DNA of 64,000 nt from Trichormus sp. NMC-1 (GCF_001858025.1 NZ_LZQD01000005.1:119406-183405), one strand, 5' to 3'; numbered from the stretch's first letter, positions 18,942 through 29,326 are shown. Numbers and translations: made by a program. The notes: a model not told the origin generated them from the letters alone.

Positions 18942-20402
18942 TTAGGATGTGGCTGTAACCAGTTCCCGAAGTGTGGCAATGACTTCGGGAATCGCCTGAT
19001 TTAAATTACCGGCACCAAGAAACAATGCCAAGTCACCAGGGCGCAGCGTTGACAACAAGAATTCACACACTAAAGATAAAGTTGGTTGATAAATTACCTG
19101 CTGGTGCTGTTTGGCAATTTCGGCTGCCAGTTTTTCACCGCTAATTTGTCCTAAATCAGGTTCACCTGCACTGTAAATGTCAGTTATGACTACTAAATCA
19201 GCATGGGTAAAGGATTCGGCAAATTCTTCTAAAAATGTCAGTGTCCGACTATAACGATGGGGTTGAAAGATGGCTACTACTCTCTGTCCTGGTCTGGCTT
19301 GGAGACGTGCTGCGGCAAGAGTAGCACGAATCTCACTAGGGTGATGGGCATAGTCATCAATAAAGGTAATACCGGCTGCTTCCCCCCGGAACTCAAAGCG
19401 CCGTCTTGCACCTTCAAAGGTGGCGATACCTTTAGCAATTTCCCCGAATTCTAAACCGAGTAAGCGTCCCACAGCTACTGCTGCCAGAGCATTGCTGAGA
19501 TTATGCCGACTCAAGAGGCGTACATTTAATACACCTAATGCTTTACCTTTTTCCCAAACGAGTGCAGTTGTACCATCAGCGCGATAGTCAATGTTGGTAA
19601 CGGTATAGTCAGCGTTGGTATCTGGATTTAGGCTATAGCTGATGGTTGGTTTCAAACTATCGCGCACTGTGGCACAATCAATGCTACCTATTAAAGTTTT
19701 GCAACCTTGGGCAAATTTTTGGAAAGTGTCAATCACTTCCTCTAATGTGTCGTAATGGTCAGGGTGATCAAGTTCAATATTAGTGATGATCCCAATTTCT
19801 GGGGCGTGTTTCACCAGAGAACCATCTGATTCATCTGCCTCAGCTACCAGATACTGACTTGCGCCCAGTCGAGCATTTCCTTCCCAAGCGTTGACTTCAC
19901 CACCCACTAAAATGGTAGGATCTAGACCAGCTTGCAAGAGCATATAACCAATCATGCTACTTGTTGTAGTCTTGCCGTGAGTTCCTGCCACAGCAATACT
20001 ATGGTAATCAGCAATCAAGGCAGCTAGGACATCAGAACGATGTAAAATCGGGCAACCCAATTCTAAGGCTGCTTTGTATTCCAAATTATTGTTGTTTATA
20101 GCTGTGGAACAAATTACTTGAGGAAGTATTGTCTTGTGATCAGACAATTGTTCTTGTGAATTTAATGATACTCCATTCGCCGATACTTGAGGCAGAAAGA
20201 ATTCAAGATTGCTGGCTTCTTGTCTGCTAAAAATGTGAGCGCCGAGAGATTCTAACTTGCGGGTAATTTGGTTAGGACGCAAATCAGAACCGGATACTGG
20301 TAATTGACGCTTTGCCAAAACATGAGCCAGGGCAGACATTCCAATGCCACCAATCCCAATGAAATGAAATGGTCTACCGCTAAAATCTATAGAATTACTC
20401 AT
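18942..20402 (-). CDS. murC: UDP-N-acetylmuramate--L-alanine ligase
   Basis: A 486-aa ATP-dependent ligase that adds L-Ala to UDP-MurNAc. Motifs include the N-terminal nucleotide-sugar site HFIGIGGIGMSALAHVL, the P-loop VAGTHGKTTTSSMIGYML, EADESDGS, NIELDHPDHY and FIDDYAHHPSEIRATL. It forms a pair with murB and lies opposite to nadD and gap2. The 474-bp gap upstream holds the promoter; a small minus-strand frame there was not accepted. Confidence 0.97.
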   Translation of the reverse strand: MSNSIDFSGRPFHFIGIGGIGMSALAHVLAKRQLPVSGSDLRPNQITRKLESLGAHIFSRQEASNLEFFLPQVSANGVSLNSQEQLSDHKTILPQVICSTAINNNNLEYKAALELGCPILHRSDVLAALIADYHSIAVAGTHGKTTTSSMIGYMLLQAGLDPTILVGGEVNAWEGNARLGASQYLVAEADESDGSLVKHAPEIGIITNIELDHPDHYDTLEEVIDTFQKFAQGCKTLIGSIDCATVRDSLKPTISYSLNPDTNADYTVTNIDYRADGTTALVWEKGKALGVLNVRLLSRHNLSNALAAVAVGRLLGLEFGEIAKGIATFEGARRRFEFRGEAAGITFIDDYAHHPSEIRATLAAARLQARPGQRVVAIFQPHRYSRTLTFLEEFAESFTHADLVVITDIYSAGEPDLGQISGEKLAAEIAKQHQQVIYQPTLSLVCEFLLSTLRPGDLALFLGAGNLNQAIPEVIATLRELVTATS

Positions 20403-20876
20403 TTTTTATTCCTCTTACACCACACCACACAATCATCACAAATGACACGCGTATCATAACAGGATTTTGATTTTTACTGATACTGCCCTTGTAAGATGTT
20501 CCTACCTGAATAAAGGGTTAATTTTTTAGTTCGTTTTTGCTTATTCAGAAAGATATTACCCTCATAAGAGATTTTTTCTATTTTTAATATCTTCTTATGA
20601 CTATTCTGAAAATTGGGGCTACATCGGGAAAAAAAATCTTGTAATCTTAAATACATATTTTTGTTTGTTTTACTGGAAATAGCTACGAAAGTCCTCAGGT
20701 CTATGAAACTGATAGGAAATTGCATCAAGCCTCACTATGAATTGACTACAATAGTACATTGACAGTGAAAATATTATTCAACTCCTTAGAGCAAGAAGTT
20801 TCTGATCTCAAGGGAATAGTCCCGCTAGAAAAGCTCTTCAGCCCTTCTGCTGCCTTTAACCCAATCTCTGGACTGG

Positions 20877-21503
20877 ATGCAACGATTAGCAATTTTTGGT
20901 GGCACATTTGACCCAATTCATTGGGGACATCTACTTATAGCTGAAACAGCATTAGCTCAAGTACACGTAGAACAAGTAATTTGGGTACCATCAAGAAATC
21001 CTCCTCATAAACAAGCAGCTTTGTTTGAGCATCGAGTAGTAATGCTGCAACTTGCCACAATGAATAACCCAGCGTTTACTATCTCTCTAATTGATAGAGA
21101 ACGCTCTGGGAGATCCTATGCTATTAACACCCTGATTGATTTATCTGCTTGTTACCCAAATACTCATTGGTATTGGATTATCGGTTTGGATGCTTTCCAA
21201 ACTTTACCCCGTTGGTATCGTGGACATGAATTAGCACAAATGTGCGATTGGTTAATCGCACCCCGACTACTAGGTGGTGAGACTATAGCTCAAAGTGAGT
21301 TAATCTGCAAGCAAGTTGAGCAACAAGTGAGAGAGCAGTCTCGTAGCATCAACTGGCAATTACTGCATACACCCTTAGTTAAGGTTTCGTCAAGTATCAT
21401 CCGTGAACTTTGTGACCAAAGCCATTCAATTATTGATTTAGTACCGGAATCGGTGAGATTGTACATCGCCACTCACAACCTTTACTCGCATAATCCTGAA
21501 TAA
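20877..21503 (+). CDS. nadD: Nicotinate-nucleotide adenylyltransferase
   Basis: A 208-aa enzyme that joins NaMN and ATP to make NaAD in NAD synthesis. It has the nucleotidyltransferase start FGGTFDPIHWGHLLIAE with the HxGH site, VPSRNPPHK, the WIIGLDAF segment, and the final SSSIIREL motif (ISSTxIR type). The ATG at 20877 gives MQRLAIFGG, right at the family start. gap2 follows on the same strand 116 bp later. Confidence 0.95.
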   Translation: MQRLAIFGGTFDPIHWGHLLIAETALAQVHVEQVIWVPSRNPPHKQAALFEHRVVMLQLATMNNPAFTISLIDRERSGRSYAINTLIDLSACYPNTHWYWIIGLDAFQTLPRWYRGHELAQMCDWLIAPRLLGGETIAQSELICKQVEQQVREQSRSINWQLLHTPLVKVSSSIIRELCDQSHSIIDLVPESVRLYIATHNLYSHNPE

Positions 21504-21619
21504 ATTGTGTGTTTTTTTTTAGATCTAACACTTTATGGTTATAAACACTCCCCCCCTTTGCGATATGATTGGGGTCAACGATATCAACTTATAGGCATAA
21601 ATACAGAGGGCAAGACACT

Positions 21620-22633
21620 GTGATTAGAGTTGCAATCAACGGTTTTGGGCGCATTGGACGGAACTTTGCACGTTGCTGGGTGGGTAGAGAGAATAGCAAT
21701 ATAGATCTTGTTGCTATTAATGACACATCAGATCCCAGAACCAATGCTCACCTGCTAAGGTATGACTCGATGCTAGGGAAGTTAAAAGGTGCTGATATCA
21801 GTGCCGATGATAACTCCATCACCGTCAACGGTAAGACGATTAAATGCGTATCTGATCGCAACCCAGATAACTTGCCCTGGAAAGCGTGGGACATTGACCT
21901 GATTATTGAATCAACTGGTGTTTTTACCAGCAAAGAAGGGGCAATGCGGCACGTCAATGCTGGAGCTAAAAAGGTTCTGATTACAGCCCCTGGTAAAAAC
22001 GAAGATGGCACTTTTGTGATGGGTGTGAATCATCATGATTATGACCACAACATCCACAATATCATCAGTAACGCCAGCTGTACCACCAACTGTTTGGCTC
22101 CTATTGCCAAGGTGTTAAATGATAAATTTGGCATCATTAAAGGTTCGATGACCACCACCCACAGCTACACTGGTGACCAGCGCTTGCTAGACGCTTCTCA
22201 CCGTGATTTACGTCGGGCTAGAGCGGCAGCTATCAACATTGTACCTACCTCTACTGGTGCGGCAAAGGCTGTAGCACTGGTAATTCCAGAGCTAAAAGGC
22301 AAGCTGAATGGTGTTGCTTTGCGTGTACCCACTCCCAACGTGTCAATGGTAGACTTCGTGGTTCAGGTTGAGAAGCGTACTATTACTGAAGAAGTTAACC
22401 AAGCGTTGAAAGATGCGGCTGAAGGTCATCTCAAAGGCATTTTAGGCTACACCGAACTGCAACTGGTTTCATCTGATTATCAAGGTACTGATGAATCTTC
22501 TATTGTTGATGCCAGCTTAACTTTGGTTATGGGCAATGACATGATCAAAGTCATGGCATGGTATGACAATGAGTGGGGCTATAGCCAACGAGTTCTAGAT
22601 TTGGCGGAATTAGTAGCTCAGAAGTGGGCATAG
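21620..22633 (+). CDS. gap2: Glyceraldehyde-3-phosphate dehydrogenase, Calvin-cycle type
   Basis: The enzyme interconverts glyceraldehyde-3-phosphate and 1,3-bisphosphoglycerate; the Gap2 form serves the photosynthetic Calvin cycle with NADPH or NADH. The N-terminus [19 protein letters not shown] has the Rossmann motif, and [14 protein letters not shown] holds the catalytic Cys. A GTG at 21620 gives the family's 337-aa length; an upstream ATG at 21569 would add 17 residues ([17 protein letters not shown]) without homology. The murC/murB and gap2 neighbourhood is common in Nostocales. Confidence 0.95.
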   Translation: MIRVAINGFGRIGRNFARCWVGRENSNIDLVAINDTSDPRTNAHLLRYDSMLGKLKGADISADDNSITVNGKTIKCVSDRNPDNLPWKAWDIDLIIESTGVFTSKEGAMRHVNAGAKKVLITAPGKNEDGTFVMGVNHHDYDHNIHNIISNASCTTNCLAPIAKVLNDKFGIIKGSMTTTHSYTGDQRLLDASHRDLRRARAAAINIVPTSTGAAKAVALVIPELKGKLNGVALRVPTPNVSMVDFVVQVEKRTITEEVNQALKDAAEGHLKGILGYTELQLVSSDYQGTDESSIVDASLTLVMGNDMIKVMAWYDNEWGYSQRVLDLAELVAQKWA

Positions 22634-22940
22634 TTAGGTGATTGGGGGTAGAGTCAGTTTTACTCAGCACTGTTTCGGTGACAGTAATAACTAACTCCTG
22701 AAATCTTGACGATTGATAAGGGCGGGTTTTCCCATTGGTGTCAACTTAACGTGAAAGACTAGTCAATGACGTTATATCCAACTTACTCAATTACCAATCT
22801 ATCCAGAATCACCCCACCCCCGTTTTACTAACGTAAAACTTCCCCTCCCCTCAAGAGGTGAGGGGACTAAGGGGTGGGGTAGAATGGCTGTGGGAAAACG
22901 GTTTGAGCTTAAGTTGATACTCATGGGGTTTTCCGCGCCC
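22634..22940. other. Intergenic stretch with C-rich inverted tract
   Basis: Between convergent gap2 and thiL lies a region with ACCCCACCCCC at 22811 and GGGGACTAAGGGGTGGGGT at 22862-22880, which form an imperfect inverted repeat. It resembles other intergenic palindromic repeats in this window and could serve as a bidirectional terminator. Confidence 0.5.
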
Positions 22941-23966
22941 CTACTTGGTAAAATGTTTAAATCCTTGATTAAGGCTGAGAATTTGGTCAGGTATTTTTTG
23001 ATTTTGATCATGCAATAAGACTGTTAAATCTGGTGTGATTGTGCCAATGATGGCTGCATCTGTGCTGAGTTGTTTTACCAAAGTCTCTGCTGTATCTTGG
23101 GGTAAACACAGTACTAATTCAAAGTCTTCTCCACCATAAAGAGTATATTCTCGCGCTTGTGCTGCGGTTAGCCATTTTTCAAAAGCTTTGGGAATGGTGA
23201 TTTGGCTATATTCCAGCACAGCACCGACATGACTAGCTCGGCAGATTTGTAGCACAGCATCTGCTAAACCGTCACTGCTATCCATACCGGCTATAGGAAT
23301 AGGGCAGGGGGATATGAGAATTTCCTTGAGTATGGGTATAACATCTAAACGTGGGTTGGGACGCTGGTGGGCGGTGATTAAAGCTGCCTTTTCTTCAGTT
23401 TTGAGGTTTTGCCCTATTTCCGGGTGTAAGAGTAATTCTAAGCCTGCACGGGAGGCTCCGTGAATGCCTGTGACAACGATCGCATATCCTACTTGTGCAG
23501 CGGAACGACGAATAATGAAATCGGGTGTAGCTTGACCAAAAGCGGTAATTGCTAAAGTGGTGATGGGCGATCGCACAATGTCACCGCCAACTATAGGCAC
23601 ATTATACTTTTGCAAGCATTCTGTCATTCCCTGATATAGTCTTTCCACCCAATTAACGCTGATATCACCAGGTAAACCCAGTCCAACGGTGATCCCCAAG
23701 GGAAACGCACCCATTGCGGCTAAATCTGATAAATTCGCTGCCGCTGCCCGCCAACCTGCATCTTCTGGGGAAGTGGTAACATCACTAAAATGCACACCAT
23801 CAACGAGCATATCTGTTGTCACTACCAAAGATTTATTTGGGTTAGTGGTTAATACTGCGGCATCATCTCCAATTACATCTGGTGGACAAAAGCGTTGTAA
23901 TCTTTCTAAAAGACCTTGTTCACCAATATCTTTTACTTGTAGAGAAGATAAATTATTATTCATCAT
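22941..23966 (-). CDS. thiL: Thiamine-monophosphate kinase
   Basis: A 341-aa kinase that phosphorylates thiamine monophosphate to the diphosphate cofactor. Family motifs are present: IGDDAAVL, TTDMLVDGVHF with the metal-binding Asp, NLSDLAAMGAFPLGITVGLGLP, VGGDIVRSP, ISGMDSSDGLADA-like IAGMDSSDGLADAVLQI, and YGGEDFELVL near the end. The length is typical. It is convergent with gap2. Confidence 0.95.
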   Translation of the reverse strand: MMNNNLSSLQVKDIGEQGLLERLQRFCPPDVIGDDAAVLTTNPNKSLVVTTDMLVDGVHFSDVTTSPEDAGWRAAAANLSDLAAMGAFPLGITVGLGLPGDISVNWVERLYQGMTECLQKYNVPIVGGDIVRSPITTLAITAFGQATPDFIIRRSAAQVGYAIVVTGIHGASRAGLELLLHPEIGQNLKTEEKAALITAHQRPNPRLDVIPILKEILISPCPIPIAGMDSSDGLADAVLQICRASHVGAVLEYSQITIPKAFEKWLTAAQAREYTLYGGEDFELVLCLPQDTAETLVKQLSTDAAIIGTITPDLTVLLHDQNQKIPDQILSLNQGFKHFTK

Positions 23967-24024
23967 AAAATTTCCCTATTACTTTACAGACTAAAATAAA
24001 AGTATCATCTAGGAGACAGTTAAT

Positions 24025-24654
24025 ATGGTTTCTACCGTTGGCATTACAGACACCATTAAAAGCTTGAGTGATTTACAAACTCGTTGTAACTTACACCAAG
24101 CAGAAGATGAAAACTTTTTTAACGAATGGTTGACAGACTTACCCCAACTCAATCCACAAGAACAATCAGGTGTTACTCGCATCAAACAGCGTTATGATTA
24201 TCATCGCGTTGATGGTCTATTATTAGAAGGGACAATTAATCTTTTAGTAGTCTCGCCACTTTTGGAAATTGCAGGTTTTCTAGATTCACCTTACCGAATT
24301 CGCTCACCTTATGGCATAAATTTAGAAATTGAAGAACCAGAAGAAACAATTCGCAGTTTTATTGATGTCCTAGTTGTACAGGAAAAACTTTGGATTTTTG
24401 TGATTGAATCTAAACGAAATAGCATTCCAGTTGTTGCAGCAATACCGCAGTTATTAGCCTATATGTTAACTACTCCCCAGCCGGATAAATCTGTATTTGG
24501 TATGGCTACAAATGACGATGAATTTATATTTATAAAACTATCTATCACAGATAAACCTCAATATGACGTATCACGCACATTTTCCCTATTTCCCCGTCGA
24601 CATGAATTAGCTGAAGTTTTGCAAATTTTAAAACGATTGCAACTGTTGTTCTAG
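24025..24654 (+). CDS. PD-(D/E)XK-like nuclease-fold protein (HsdR_N-like)
   Basis: A 209-aa protein whose central part resembles the N-terminal nuclease domain of type I restriction R subunits: GTINLLVVSPLLEIAGF, then FIDVLVVQEKLWIFVIESKRNSI with the Asp and ExK catalytic pattern, and AIPQLLAYMLTTP. It lacks a helicase domain, and no hsdM or hsdS is nearby, so it is a stand-alone member. The role is unknown. It begins MVSTVGITDTIKSL with a GGAGACAG stretch ahead of it. Confidence 0.7.
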   Translation: MVSTVGITDTIKSLSDLQTRCNLHQAEDENFFNEWLTDLPQLNPQEQSGVTRIKQRYDYHRVDGLLLEGTINLLVVSPLLEIAGFLDSPYRIRSPYGINLEIEEPEETIRSFIDVLVVQEKLWIFVIESKRNSIPVVAAIPQLLAYMLTTPQPDKSVFGMATNDDEFIFIKLSITDKPQYDVSRTFSLFPRRHELAEVLQILKRLQLLF

Positions 24655-24763
24655 AAGGGAAGTAAAATATGAAACAATTCCTATTATTGATGATTCAGGT
24701 GCGCCTTGATGGTTTTGAATAATTACAAATGATATTGATTCGGTATCGGTTTACTGTCGGTTT

Positions 24764-24794
24764 GGTAGGGGTTTAGCAATGCTAAACCCCTACC
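24764..24794. repeat. Palindrome GGGGTTTAGCAATGCTAAACCCC
   Basis: A 31-bp inverted repeat with 15-bp arms and a 1-base centre. A near-identical copy is at 50804-50832 between nifS and nifU. It belongs to the short palindromic repeats that recur between genes here. Confidence 0.75.
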
Positions 24795-24865
24795 GGATTA
24801 ACCGGCTAAAAAATAAGATATAATCAGCAAAGGTCGTTTTTAACAAATGATGAGGATTTTTAATT

Positions 24866-25138
24866 ATGACTCAAGCACTGGAAAAGCCTAAATCTATCTT
24901 AGAAATTATCGAAAGTTTAACACCTCAACAACAGGAAGAAGTGTTAAATTTTATTGAATTTTTACAGTTTAAATCACAAAAACATGATCCAGACACAAAA
25001 ATTCAACCTCAACAAAAATCACCAGAAGAATTAGGCTGGCCTTCTGGCTTTTTTGAACAGACCTATGGTAGTTGTCAGGATGATCCCATTATTCTTGATG
25101 ATGATGATAATTTTGAACAAAAAGAACAAGCTGCATGA
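24866..25138 (+). CDS. DUF2281-like antitoxin
   Basis: A 90-aa protein with the helical core ILEIIESLTPQQQEEVLNFIEFLQ followed by a polar, Asp-rich tail. This is the pattern of DUF2281 proteins that act as antitoxins to PIN-domain toxins. Its stop overlaps the start of the next gene (ATGA), which is a damaged vapC, so the pair was a toxin-antitoxin operon. Confidence 0.75.
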   Translation: MTQALEKPKSILEIIESLTPQQQEEVLNFIEFLQFKSQKHDPDTKIQPQQKSPEELGWPSGFFEQTYGSCQDDPIILDDDDNFEQKEQAA

Positions 25139-25368
25139 TTTATTTGCTAGATACTAATGTTTGCGCTCGTTATCTGAATGGGAAATCGTTGACAATTCGG
25201 CAGCGTTTACGAATTCGTGCAGAATTATCAGCAAAAGGAATTATGATTGGTTCTAATGATTTACAAATTGCGGCTATTGCTATGGCAAATAATTTGATAT
25301 TGGTGACGCATAATGTCAAAGAATTTAGCCGGGTAAATGGTTTACCGTTTGAAGATTGGGAAGTTTAA
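25135..25368 (+). pseudogene. VapC-like PIN toxin with internal deletion
   Basis: A 77-aa frame keeps both ends of a PIN-domain ribonuclease but not its middle. The N-terminus MIYLLDTNVCARYLNGKS has the first catalytic Asp, and the C-terminus IGSNDLQIAAIAMANNLILVTHNVKEFSRV has the last acidic site. Complete VapC toxins of this type are about 130 aa, so roughly 50 residues, with the central acidic residue, are missing after RQRLRIRAEL. It should be inactive. The upstream antitoxin is intact. Confidence 0.75.
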
Positions 25369-25392
25369 TTTTAATTTGCTAATATTAAAAAT

Positions 25393-25499
<107 letters not shown>

Positions 25500-25552
25500 A
25501 ATAATATAAATATACTTCACGCCAAGGCTTAAAGACTTAAAGTTAATAAGAT

Positions 25553-26690
25553 AGGACTTACGCATTGACAAAAAATATCATCTATGTAGTCTAGATAATG
25601 GCATCCTTGCGAAGGTTGGCAAAAATATGCTCACGGACAACAGAAGTAAACAGATTCCTTTGTACTTCATACCAATTGCTAATTATATTTTCAGAGCGCA
25701 TAAACTCCAATTTCACAAAAGCTTGAAGTGAACAAAATATATGAGTTTTGATTGCACAGGTATCTCTAACCATGAACCGACAAATTCCACATACTTGTTT
25801 TATGGCTCGATGAAATGTTTCAATACCCCAATGGGTATCATGAATTGTGATAAAGGTACTTCTGGTTATGTCTTTGATTTTCTCCTCATCTAGTAGATAT
25901 AAAATATAATGTCTAGAGTCTTCCTTTTTAAAGTCTTTCCTAAACAATTTTATAAATCCAAATTCTTTCAGATGAGTCCTTAATCCTTCTTGGGGAATAG
26001 CCAGAGTGCTTACTTGACAATACTTGTGTGGCTCATTTGAAACAGTTCTATTTTTTTCAATTCCGAATAGGAAACCCAATTTCTGGTTTTTTAGAAATTT
26101 CAAGTTTTCTACTCCAGAATACCAACTATCTCCTGTTACCATTCTGGGTTTGACTCCCCAGCTTATTATTTCAATTACCATTTCTCTAAAATAATCGTTT
26201 TTTGTTTTTCCCTCCTTTTTATCATATATTCTATAATTTATTGGTACTGAATTACCATTAATATCACTGTAATATAGACTAATTAAATTTAAGCCAATAA
26301 TAGTTTTATGGGCTTTCCCTGACCAAAAATAACTGATTAATTCCGCATTTTTAGGGTCGCTGTAAATCTTTTCTATGACTGTATCGTCTACACTTAATAT
26401 CCCTCCTTCCAGATTGATAATTTTCTCTATTATGCTGAATAAATCTTTGGGTTCGTATCTCTCTCTCAATAAAAAGCGGTTTACACTATCATGTGAAACA
26501 TCTCCCAATATCTCCGCTAACCTACTGCACCCTCCATACTTTGGCTCTGACAGCAAAAATAAGGTGTAGATGTCTAGATTGCATTGTGCTGTCGAGGGTT
26601 TAGTAATTTCTCTCATTCTCTCATACCCATTACTCGACGACTCTTATTTATCAATGCACTATTTTGTTATTCTGTCAATGCGTAAGTCCT
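25553..26690 (-). mobile_element. Complete insertion sequence (IS4 superfamily, possibly IS701-like)
   Basis: A 1,138-bp element with 18-bp perfect terminal inverted repeats AGGACTTACGCATTGACA (25553-25570 and 26673-26690). It is flanked by AGAT on both sides (25549-25552 and 26691-26694), consistent with a 4-bp target duplication. It contains one transposase gene. A second copy with identical protein sequence in the overlap crosses the window start in the opposite orientation. Confidence 0.92.
25591..26616 (-). CDS. DDE transposase of the complete IS
   Basis: A 341-aa cut-and-paste transposase. The triad is readable as Asp in ILSVDDTVIEK, Asp in MVTGDSWYSG and Glu in THWGIETFHRAIKQ, with a Lys seven residues after the Glu as in the Y2R3E6K signature of IS4-type enzymes. 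The N-terminal 60 residues (SRLAEILGDVSHDSVNRFL) look like the DNA-binding part. It fills nearly all of the element between the inverted repeats and looks intact. Confidence 0.92.
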   Translation of the reverse strand: MREITKPSTAQCNLDIYTLFLLSEPKYGGCSRLAEILGDVSHDSVNRFLLRERYEPKDLFSIIEKIINLEGGILSVDDTVIEKIYSDPKNAELISYFWSGKAHKTIIGLNLISLYYSDINGNSVPINYRIYDKKEGKTKNDYFREMVIEIISWGVKPRMVTGDSWYSGVENLKFLKNQKLGFLFGIEKNRTVSNEPHKYCQVSTLAIPQEGLRTHLKEFGFIKLFRKDFKKEDSRHYILYLLDEEKIKDITRSTFITIHDTHWGIETFHRAIKQVCGICRFMVRDTCAIKTHIFCSLQAFVKLEFMRSENIISNWYEVQRNLFTSVVREHIFANLRKDAII

Positions 26691-26713
26691 AGATCATTGT
26701 ACTTACTAAGACT

Positions 26714-26821
26714 TACAGCACTTCCCGGTGTTATGAGGTACAAGAACCCCACCCCCAACCCCCTCCCCGCAAGCGAGGAGGGGGCTAAGATGTACCTCAT
26801 AAGAGCGGAAACCGCTGTATA
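26714..26821. repeat. MITE-like repeat, family 4
   Basis: A unit of about 108 bp runs from TACAGCACTTCCCGG to AACCGCTGTATA with imperfect inverted ends. It contains ATGAGGTACAAGAACCCCAC and a C-rich/G-rich inverted tract. A second copy is at 62293-62401 inside the first nifD element. Confidence 0.75.
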
Positions 26822-26875
26822 CTAGATTAAGCTGTATATATTACCTCTGTATCGGTTTTTAGGTGCAATTAGACT

Positions 26876-27247
26876 ATGCTACTAGGTGGACGTTATGAGA
26901 TGATCGAAGTTTTAGGAACTGGTGGTTTTGGCATTACCTATAAAGCTACAGACACCCAAAAACCCAGTAAACCTATATGTGTGGTGAAGGAACTTCTACC
27001 TCAACACCATTTCAATACTCGCGTTGCCAATTTTTTTGAAAAAGAAGCGAGAATTTTAGAAGTATTGGGTACACATTCCCAAATTCCTCATTTACTAGCG
27101 TACTTTGAAGAAAAGGAAAAATTCTACATAGTCCAAGAATTTATTCAAGGAAAGTGTTTAGACAAAGAAATTCTGCGAATAAGAATAAGAGCAGAAATAA
27201 AAAAGTACACGACAGCAAACAGAATAGATTTTAGATTTCAGAATTAA
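26876..27247 (+). pseudogene. Ser/Thr protein kinase, truncated to the N-lobe
   Basis: A 123-aa frame starts as a Hanks-type kinase: LGGRYEMIEVLGTGGFGITYKA (Gly-rich loop), VVKELLP (Val-Lys with the ATP-anchoring Lys), EKEARILEVLG (helix C Glu) and FYIVQEFIQG (hinge). After GKCLDKEI the homology stops, and an unrelated tail of about 30 residues ends in AT-rich repeat DNA. The catalytic loop, DFG and C-lobe are absent, so kinase activity is not expected. Most relatives in Nostocales exceed 400 aa. Confidence 0.8.
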
Positions 27248-27272
27248 TCCAAAATCTAAAATCTAAAATTAA

Positions 27273-28400
27273 TTAAGCTGGTTCTGGCTGCACTAAATTT
27301 TCTATGCCCTGAACAACGGTTGCAGATTCAATCTTGTCATCTGCGTTCAGTTTATCTAAAATTTCTCTACCTTCTGTCAGATAGCCAAACACAGTATAAC
27401 GACCATCTAAAAGATTGCGTCCTGCGGGAGTAAGTTCTGGTTCAAAGAGGAAAAAGAAAACTTGAGAAGAAGCGCCATTTACGTCACCTTCAGGACGCGC
27501 CATTGCTAATGCACCAAAAGAAGAAAAAGGCAATACTGGCATATCCAGATAACGTCCAGCATCTTCTAGAGTAATGCCGTAGGTTGGCTCTTTTTCGCCT
27601 TCAACTAAGATTTCTAAAGGAACAGCGCGATATTTGCCAGTTTGAGGATCAATGAAACCGACTTCTTTACCAGAAGGATCTCCGGTTTGGAGTACGTAAG
27701 ATTCTTCAGAACGGGTAAATTCCAAACCGTTATAAAAACCTCGTTGAACTAAATCGACAAAGTTACCAGCAGTGACAGGGGCGCTATAGCCGTCTACAAC
27801 TACGGTAAGGTCGCCCTTATTAGTTTTGATGGCGATAGTGGCACGACCTTTGAGTTGAGGCAAATTACTGTACTCAGCAGGGATTTCAAAGGGGAATTCC
27901 TTCACCATTGATTCTTCTAACAAGCTGACAAGATTTAGTAATTTGGCTCTTCCGTTAAGAATAGGTTCTTTTTGTTTGGTTTTAACTACTTCTTGCAGTT
28001 CTGCGATGCCAGATTTCAACTCAGTAATCCAAGCTTGGGCTTGAGGTTGGCGTTCTTCCGGAACGCTTGCTAATATTTGGGAAGGTTGATCGAGTATCCG
28101 CGATGCTTGTTTGAGGTCATTATTAACTGCGCCCCATCGCTTATTAGCCCGCAGTTGGTTAGAAATATCCTCTAAACTGACTTGCAGTTTGCGTACTGGT
28201 TTGTTATCGATGGGAAGTGCATACCGTAACAAAGCTTTACCATCGGTAATTGCATTTCCAGATGGCAGGGCTGCGTGACCCGAAGGAGTCCACCCAGCTG
28301 TAATTATGCCTAAAAATATAGTTACCAGGAGTATTGCCTTGAGGCTGTTCTTTAGCCAGGACTTAAATAAGTTAAACATGGGATAGTTCAAATGCAGCAT
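27273..28400 (-). CDS. Cyclophilin-type peptidyl-prolyl isomerase, probably thylakoid lumen or periplasm
   Basis: A 375-aa protein with a signal peptide (helix LKAILLVTIFLGIITAGW, cleavage near GHAALP), a helical N-terminal domain of about 140 residues and a C-terminal cyclophilin domain (about 190-370) with FVDLVQRGFYNGLEF, ALAMARPEGDVNGASSQVFF and TVFGYLTEGREILDKL. The layout resembles the plant lumen protein CYP38/TLP40, which assists photosystem II assembly. The Met at 28379 gives a better signal peptide than the first Met. It is divergent from efp. Confidence 0.9.
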   Translation of the reverse strand: MLHLNYPMFNLFKSWLKNSLKAILLVTIFLGIITAGWTPSGHAALPSGNAITDGKALLRYALPIDNKPVRKLQVSLEDISNQLRANKRWGAVNNDLKQASRILDQPSQILASVPEERQPQAQAWITELKSGIAELQEVVKTKQKEPILNGRAKLLNLVSLLEESMVKEFPFEIPAEYSNLPQLKGRATIAIKTNKGDLTVVVDGYSAPVTAGNFVDLVQRGFYNGLEFTRSEESYVLQTGDPSGKEVGFIDPQTGKYRAVPLEILVEGEKEPTYGITLEDAGRYLDMPVLPFSSFGALAMARPEGDVNGASSQVFFFLFEPELTPAGRNLLDGRYTVFGYLTEGREILDKLNADDKIESATVVQGIENLVQPEPA

Positions 28401-28597
28401 TAATTAAATTGTTGAGAAAGAAATCACCCATGAATAATCTTCCCACAGTAACAGTCCTGAGTGTTGAGTTATGACTGCTGAGTTTTTTAACAGTAGTTTG
28501 TTGCTATTTGGCAGTCACTTCTTGGGGAGCAACTGACAACTGACTACCTTTGAAGGTTACAATAAATGCCGATTGTCTTCCAAAAAATTAAAGTTTC

Positions 28598-29155
28598 ATG
28601 ATCTCTAGTAACGACTTTCGACCCGGTGTCTCTATTGTCTTAGACGGGTCTGTATGGCGAGTGATAGATTTCCTTCACGTTAAACCGGGCAAAGGTTCTG
28701 CCTTTGTGCGAACAACACTAAGAAATGTCCAGAGTGGGAAAGTACTCGAAAAAACTTTCCGGGCTGGGGAATCTTTGCCACAAGCTACTCTGGAAAAAAT
28801 TACGATGCAGCATACCTATAAAGAAGGCGAAGAGTTGGTCTTTATGGATATGGAAACCTACGAAGAAGGCAGATTGACCGTAGCGGAAATTGGCGATCGC
28901 GTAAAATACCTAAAAGAAGGTATGGAAGTCAACGTCATTCGTTGGGGTGAACAGGTTCTAGAAGTAGAATTGCCTAATTCTGTAGTTCTGGAAATTATCC
29001 AAACAGATCCTGGCGTTAAAGGTGATACTGCTACAGGTGGCACTAAACCCGCAATTGTGGAAACTGGTGCAACTGTTATGGTTCCCTTGTTTATTACTCA
29101 AGGGGAACGTATCAAAATTGATACCAGAGAAGATAAATATTTAGGCAGGGAATAA
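28598..29155 (+). CDS. efp: Elongation factor P
   Basis: A 185-aa translation factor that relieves ribosome stalling at polyproline. It starts [22 protein letters not shown], with [16 protein letters not shown] carrying the loop that reaches the peptidyl transferase centre (Lys-Gly-Ser-Ala) and the C-terminal signature [19 protein letters not shown]. The length is normal. accB lies 171 bp downstream on the same strand, an arrangement widespread in cyanobacteria and other bacteria. Confidence 0.97.
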   Translation: MISSNDFRPGVSIVLDGSVWRVIDFLHVKPGKGSAFVRTTLRNVQSGKVLEKTFRAGESLPQATLEKITMQHTYKEGEELVFMDMETYEEGRLTVAEIGDRVKYLKEGMEVNVIRWGEQVLEVELPNSVVLEIIQTDPGVKGDTATGGTKPAIVETGATVMVPLFITQGERIKIDTREDKYLGRE

Positions 29156-29326
29156 TTTTCATAATACCAAATTGGGATAGTGACTGGGTAATAGGTAATC
29201 ATTCTCCAATTACCAATTACCAATCCAAAATTGGTATTACCGATTTCAATCCCTTGTTTATAAAGGGATTAAATCTCTGCCACACTTAAGATTTTCATTT
29301 ACGTTTAGGTCGAGGTAAAAAAAACT

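Noticed and set aside
20474-20728. 84-aa minus-strand protein upstream of murC
   Set aside because: Low-complexity, Lys/Phe-rich translation with no family signal and no ribosome site; it probably lies in promoter DNA.
22850-22880. Small RNA gene between gap2 and thiL
   Set aside because: The C-rich/G-rich inverted tract is like other dispersed repeats in the window, and no promoter-like signal was seen.
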